Shown here piece by piece: positions 60,292 to 64,000 of a stretch of DNA of 64,000 bases. The notes below the pieces were generated by a model, which was not told the origin of the DNA, made no database searches, and saw only the letters and a list, made by a program, of their open reading frames with translations. Every line of letters starts with the position of its first letter. The first letter of the stretch is position 1. The stretch comes from JAAEPI01 sp964352625. GTDB taxonomy: Bacteria; Bacteroidota; Bacteroidia; Cytophagales; Cyclobacteriaceae. Both the position numbers and the translations under genes were made by a program. The stretch lies in the NCBI GenBank assembly GCA_964352625.1, contig CAYGSD010000001.1:186001-250000 (forward strand). The letters are read 5' to 3'.

Positions 60292-61079
60292 TGGAAGTTT
60301 TAAACGTAGTAAAAATCGGAGGATCGGTCATTGAAGACCCAAAAAAGCTCGACCAGTTCTTAGAAAGTTTCGCTGGTTTGAATCAGAAGAAAATATTGGT
60401 TCATGGAGGTGGCGCAACTGCTACTGAAATTGGCAATAGACTTGGTTTGGAAGCTAAGAAAATAGACGGACGAAGAATCACCGATGACGATTATTTGGAT
60501 GTAGTCACCATGGTCTATGGTGGACTAGTCAACAAAAAAATTGTGGCCAAACTTCAACGATACGGCTGCATGGCGCTTGGATTGACGGGCGCAGATGGTG
60601 ATTACATGCGATCGTTGAAGCGAGAGAAAGTAAATGGCGTAGACTTTGGCTGGGTCGGCGATCCGGTAAACACACGGACATTCTTTCTTCACAAGTTGCT
60701 AAAGGAAAACATAGTACCTGTTGCTGCTCCACTGACTCACGATGGAAATGGCCATATTCTGAACACGAATGCCGACACCATTGCCTCTACCATAGCTAGC
60801 GCAATGGCCGAGAACTACGAGGTAAATTTGATTTACGCATTCGAACTAAGCGGCGTAATGAAAGACCTGAATGATCCAAAAAGCCTGATCAAGACCATGG
60901 ACATGAAAACGTACGCCGAACTGCGAAAATCGGGAGCAATATTTGACGGTATGATCCCAAAATTGGAGAACGCATTTGACGCCATCGCAAAGGGCGCGAC
61001 CAATGTTAAAATCGTGAGATTTGACTCAATTGGAAAGCTTGATAACGCCGGATTCAAAGAATACACAAACATTCACTAA
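60291..61079 (+). CDS. argB: Acetylglutamate kinase (possibly N-succinylglutamate kinase)
   Basis: 262 residues from ATG 60291, sharing one base with the argF' stop. VVKIGGSVIEDP, KILVHGGGATATEIGNRLG, LGLTGADGDYM, NTNADTIASTIASAM and SGAIFDGMIPKLENAFDAIAKGATNVKI match the kinase family. Phosphorylates N-acylglutamate; if ArgF' uses succinylornithine, this enzyme should accept N-succinylglutamate. Confidence 0.95.
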   Translation: MEVLNVVKIGGSVIEDPKKLDQFLESFAGLNQKKILVHGGGATATEIGNRLGLEAKKIDGRRITDDDYLDVVTMVYGGLVNKKIVAKLQRYGCMALGLTGADGDYMRSLKREKVNGVDFGWVGDPVNTRTFFLHKLLKENIVPVAAPLTHDGNGHILNTNADTIASTIASAMAENYEVNLIYAFELSGVMKDLNDPKSLIKTMDMKTYAELRKSGAIFDGMIPKLENAFDAIAKGATNVKIVRFDSIGKLDNAGFKEYTNIH

Positions 61080-62185
61080 TGACTACCGACGAACTATATG
61101 GCCATTCATTGCACCTTTTGAAGGATTTGATCCGAACACCAAGTTTGAGCAAAGAAGAAGACAAGACGGCCTCAATTATTGGAGACTATCTTACTTTTCA
61201 TGGAGTTTCATTCGAGCGAAAAGGCAACAACATCATTGCACGAAATGCACAATTCGATCCTCAAAAGCCGACCATTCTTCTGAATTCCCACCATGACACG
61301 GTCAAGCCAAATGAAGGGTACACGAATGATCCCTTTGAGCCGATCGAGAAAGATGGAAAACTCTTCGGGCTCGGCAGCAATGATGCTGGTGGCTGTCTGG
61401 TTTCACTGATCGGAACATTCATTCATTTTTACAAAAAGGAACTCCCTTATAATCTGATCTTGGCTGCCACTGCTGAAGAAGAAAACTCTGGAAAAGATGG
61501 TGTAGAATCTATCTTGCCAGATTTACCGATCCCTGAATTTGGGATTGTTGGTGAACCGACAGAAATGAAAATGGGGGTAGCTGAAAAAGGGCTTATGGTA
61601 CTCGATTGTTACGCTAAAGGCAAATCAGGCCATGCCGCTCGTGACACTGGCATCAATGCGATTTACATGGCCATGAAAGACATAGATTGGTTTAAGAATT
61701 TTGAATTCCCAGTCATTTCGAAGCATTTGGGTCCAGTTAAAATGACCGTAACTCAGATAGAATCGGGCTATCAACACAACGTAGTGCCTGATGTTTGCCA
61801 TTTTGTGGTAGACGTGCGTTCTACGGACAAATTTTCAAATACCCAGATCTTGGAGATCGTGAAGCAGCATGTGAAATGCGAAGTAAAGGAACGATCCACT
61901 CGGCTTAATCCATCCAGTCTGCCTGAAGACCTTTTGGTCTCTAAGGTGGCCGACCTTTTGAAAATCGAAAAGTTTGGCTCCCCTACAACCTCCGATCAAG
62001 CCGTGATGAACTTTCCTACTTTCAAAATGGGCCCGGGCATGTCCGAACGATCGCATACTGCCGATGAATTTATTTATTTGGATGAGATCAAAGAAGGAAT
62101 TGTTGGCTACATTAAACTTTTGGACAAGCTGTTTTCAGAATCGTCCAAATACCAAAGTCCCATTACCAAAATCCGCGAAGTATGA
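61079..62185 (+). CDS. argE: Acetylornithine deacetylase-type M20 peptidase (deacylates N-acylcitrulline)
   Basis: 368 residues. Metal ligands in LLNSHHDTVKPNEGYTNDPFEP, GLGSNDAGGCLVSL, AAEEENSGKDGVE and GEPTEM; dimerisation domain with GKSGHAARDTGINAIY; late His in ERSHTADEFI. In pathways with ArgF', the acyl group is removed after carbamoylation, so the physiological substrate is acylcitrulline. One-base overlap with argB, 4-bp overlap with argH. Confidence 0.92.
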   Translation: MTTDELYGHSLHLLKDLIRTPSLSKEEDKTASIIGDYLTFHGVSFERKGNNIIARNAQFDPQKPTILLNSHHDTVKPNEGYTNDPFEPIEKDGKLFGLGSNDAGGCLVSLIGTFIHFYKKELPYNLILAATAEEENSGKDGVESILPDLPIPEFGIVGEPTEMKMGVAEKGLMVLDCYAKGKSGHAARDTGINAIYMAMKDIDWFKNFEFPVISKHLGPVKMTVTQIESGYQHNVVPDVCHFVVDVRSTDKFSNTQILEIVKQHVKCEVKERSTRLNPSSLPEDLLVSKVADLLKIEKFGSPTTSDQAVMNFPTFKMGPGMSERSHTADEFIYLDEIKEGIVGYIKLLDKLFSESSKYQSPITKIREV

Positions 62186-63480
62186 AGCTCTGGCAGAAAA
62201 AAAACGAATCCATAGACGAACTCTTCGAGCGTTTTACCATTGGGCAGGATTACATCCTCGATCTTGAATTAGCCAAGTATGATGTGATCGCATCCAAGGC
62301 TCACGTGAACATGCTAGCCTCCATTGATTTGCTCACAAATATGGAACGAGACCAACTAATTTCGAGTCTGAATGAAATCTTGGAACAAGCCGAAAAGGGT
62401 GATTTTGTCATTGAACAAGGAATAGAAGACTGCCATTCTCAGATAGAACTTCAACTGACTCGCAAGCTCGGAGATGTGGGAAAAAAAGTTCACTCAGGAC
62501 GCTCGAGAAACGACCAGGTGCTGGTGGCGATGAAACTATATACCAAGGCACAAATCGAAGAAATAGCTGAAAAAGTGAAGACTCTTTTCGATTTGCTCAT
62601 GTCTAAAAGTGAGGCTAGCAAGAATCACCTAATGCCAGGCTACACGCACATGCAAGTGGCTATGCCTTCATCCTTTGGCCTCTGGTTTGGAGCGCATGCC
62701 GAGAGCCTTTCCGATGATCTTCCGCTGCTAGTAGCGGCACACAAAGTAGCGGATAAAAACCCCCTAGGTTCAGCCGCAGGATATGGATCATCGTTCCCAC
62801 TGGATCGTGAAATGACCACCAAGGAATTAGGATTTAGTCAACCCAATGTCAATGCAGTGTATGCTCAGATGACTAGAGGGAAGCTTGAGAAAACCACGGC
62901 CTATGCACTGGCAGGCTTGGCGGGCACTTTGGCAAAGCTTGCCGAGGACGTGTGCCTCTATTCAGGTCAGGATTTTGACTTCTTCAAGTTGGACCAGAAG
63001 TACACCACAGGTTCTAGCATCATGCCCCACAAGCACAATCCTGACGGATTCGAGTTGGTGCGAGGAAAGTGCAATTTGATTCAGGCGTTACCCAACCAAC
63101 TAAGTCTTGTTTTAGCCAATTTACCGACAGGCTATCATCGAGACTTACAGGTATTGAAAGAGCAATTTCTCCCAGCTATCCAAACGATGAAAGATTGCCT
63201 CGATGTGCTCACTGCCATGACCAAAAACCTTGAGGTAAACCAGAACATTATCAGCCAATCCAAATACGATTTACTTTTCACTGTTGAGGAAGTGAACAAA
63301 CTCGTACTGGAAGGTATGCCGTTTCGAGATGCCTACAAAATCGTAGGTGAGAAAGTGAATTCTGGTGAGTACGTTCCAAATAAAACCTTGAATCACACGC
63401 ATTTGGGAAGCATAGGCAACCTCGGAAACAACCAAATCAAACAATCGTTTGCGAGTCATTTTCAGTATTTTAATTCGTGA
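62182..63480 (+). CDS. argH: Argininosuccinate lyase
   Basis: 432 residues. VHSGRSRNDQVLVAMKLY, YTHMQVAMPSSFGLWFGAHAES, GYGSSFPLDREMTTKELGF and the superfamily signature GSSIMPHKHNPDGFEL. C-terminal helix region shorter than E. coli's. Releases arginine and fumarate. Last gene of the operon; no clear terminator follows before the next promoter. Confidence 0.95.
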   Translation: MKLWQKKNESIDELFERFTIGQDYILDLELAKYDVIASKAHVNMLASIDLLTNMERDQLISSLNEILEQAEKGDFVIEQGIEDCHSQIELQLTRKLGDVGKKVHSGRSRNDQVLVAMKLYTKAQIEEIAEKVKTLFDLLMSKSEASKNHLMPGYTHMQVAMPSSFGLWFGAHAESLSDDLPLLVAAHKVADKNPLGSAAGYGSSFPLDREMTTKELGFSQPNVNAVYAQMTRGKLEKTTAYALAGLAGTLAKLAEDVCLYSGQDFDFFKLDQKYTTGSSIMPHKHNPDGFELVRGKCNLIQALPNQLSLVLANLPTGYHRDLQVLKEQFLPAIQTMKDCLDVLTAMTKNLEVNQNIISQSKYDLLFTVEEVNKLVLEGMPFRDAYKIVGEKVNSGEYVPNKTLNHTHLGSIGNLGNNQIKQSFASHFQYFNS

Positions 63481-63517
63481 AAAATAGAAGGTACCCGACA
63501 TTATTTTGATAATTATT

Positions 63518-63548
63518 TTGGTCAGTAACAAATCCTGACACAACTTTG
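63518..63548 (+). promoter_or_regulatory. Promoter upstream of the second SAM riboswitch
   Basis: TTG (63518-63520), 20-bp spacer and CAACTTTG (63541-63548), close to TAnnTTTG. Start expected near 63555. Confidence 0.45.
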
Positions 63549-63578
63549 CCCCGTACAAGATCAAACTTGTACAACATT

Positions 63579-63662
63579 TATAAAGAAGCGTGGAGAGACA
63601 GGCTCGTCGAAGCGCTAGCAACCTCCCCGATTTATCGGGGCACGGTGCTAATTCCTGAACCG
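63579..63662 (+). promoter_or_regulatory. SAM-I (S-box) type riboswitch of the trans-sulfuration gene
   Basis: GAGAGACAGGCTC, GCTAGCAACC, a CCCCGAT/ATCGGGG hairpin, and ACGGTGCTAATTCCTG in S-box order. The 91 bases after it contain CTTCC (63734-63738) able to pair with GGAAG (63747-63751) just before the ATG, so translation may be the step controlled. Confidence 0.88.
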
Positions 63663-63753
63663 AAAGGTGAATATAAATTGAGATTAATTTCCTCCGATTT
63701 AACAAATTCCTTAACGTTCAGCAGCCGGTCTCTCTTCCTAAAATTTGGAAGAA

Positions 63754-64000
63754 ATGAATTTTGAAACTGAGGCCATTCGCACCCAAGTAGACAATGCCCT
63801 GAACAGGGAACACTCTGCGCCCATTTATCTGACAAGCTCTTTTACTTTCGCAAATGCGGAGGAAGCTCGAGCCATGTTCAATGAGGAAATTGGTGGCAAC
63901 ATCTACTCACGCTACTCCAACCCAAACACTGACGAGTTTGTAACCAAGCTGTGCCAGATGGAAAAAGCTGAAGACGGTCTTTCGCTTGCCACAGGCATGT
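63754..64000 (+). CDS. Trans-sulfuration PLP enzyme (O-acyl-homoserine sulfhydrylase / cystathionine gamma-synthase type), 5' part
   Basis: 82 residues before the window ends. FETEAIRTQVDNALNREHSAPIYLTSSFTFANAEEARAMF, NIYSRYSNPNTDEFVTKL and the start of the substrate loop (LSLATGM) are the N-terminal signature of the Cys/Met metabolism PLP family; the PLP Lys is beyond the edge. With metX and a shared riboswitch type, it most likely takes O-acetylhomoserine to homocysteine or cystathionine. Confidence 0.9.
   Translation, partial: MNFETEAIRTQVDNALNREHSAPIYLTSSFTFANAEEARAMFNEEIGGNIYSRYSNPNTDEFVTKLCQMEKAEDGLSLATGM

Noticed and set aside
1..64000. CRISPR arrays, prophage, transposase genes, rRNA operons
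   Set aside because: No regularly spaced repeats, phage structural genes, transposases or rRNA sequence were seen.

Overview
The window is bacterial chromosome from the phylum Bacteroidota, most likely a marine Cytophagales/Cytophagia-type organism (inference). The evidence is TonB-dependent receptors, a PorP/SprF-like type IX secretion protein divergent from a giant protein with a gliding-type C-terminal sorting domain, a single LptF/LptG permease, DUF5606 and START-like proteins, -7 boxes of the TAnnTTTG type, and an argF' carbamoyltransferase of acylated ornithine in place of ordinary ornithine carbamoyltransferase. There is no rRNA operon and no CRISPR array; one tRNA (Met) is present.

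Layout. 1-2700: end of an outer-membrane beta-barrel protein, an exported amidohydrolase and a VOC protein. 2700-5230: an accessory patch of three gene cassettes (a membrane protein and two PIN-type toxin-antitoxin pairs, the second toxin broken by an amber codon). The cassettes are separated by long imperfect hairpins whose termini read GTT... and ...AAC, and the two ends of each cassette are complementary, as in integron cassettes. 5383-9000: metabolic singletons. 8925-9290: a probable small RNA gene on the minus strand, next to a run of six DnaA-box-like 9-mers at 11-12 bp spacing, a candidate replication origin. 9478-14600: cold-shock protein, TonB receptor, amidohydrolase and small proteins. 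14650-24050 (minus strand): sucD, lipoproteins, the pheT-zapA-rny block, then three paralogous lipoproteins, one sitting between two 245-bp copies of the pheT start. 24044-30294: giant sorted surface protein and PorP. 30321-30985: a fourth cassette-like unit. 31100-34900: YkgJ, sulfurtransferase, membrane glycosyltransferase and a ParDE pair.

34910-42390 (minus strand) is a complete tryptophan operon, trpE-G-D-C-F-B-A followed by a DAHP synthase gene. It is preceded by a 17-residue leader peptide with three consecutive Trp codons and a terminator, which is classical attenuation. 42500-53060 is mostly housekeeping: TerB-like, AlkB-like, engB, tRNA-Met, lptF/G, rpsO, pnp, rpoD and trxB.

53047-64000 is amino-acid biosynthesis. 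metX (minus) and a trans-sulfuration enzyme (plus, cut by the window end) each follow a SAM-I type riboswitch. Between them lies an arginine operon: GNAT-argG-argC-proC-argD-argF'-argB-argE-argH. ArgF' has Ala at the position that distinguishes acetylornithine from succinylornithine enzymes, so the pathway may run on succinylated intermediates, with the leading GNAT protein as candidate first enzyme. All assignments come from reading the sequence; no database search was run.
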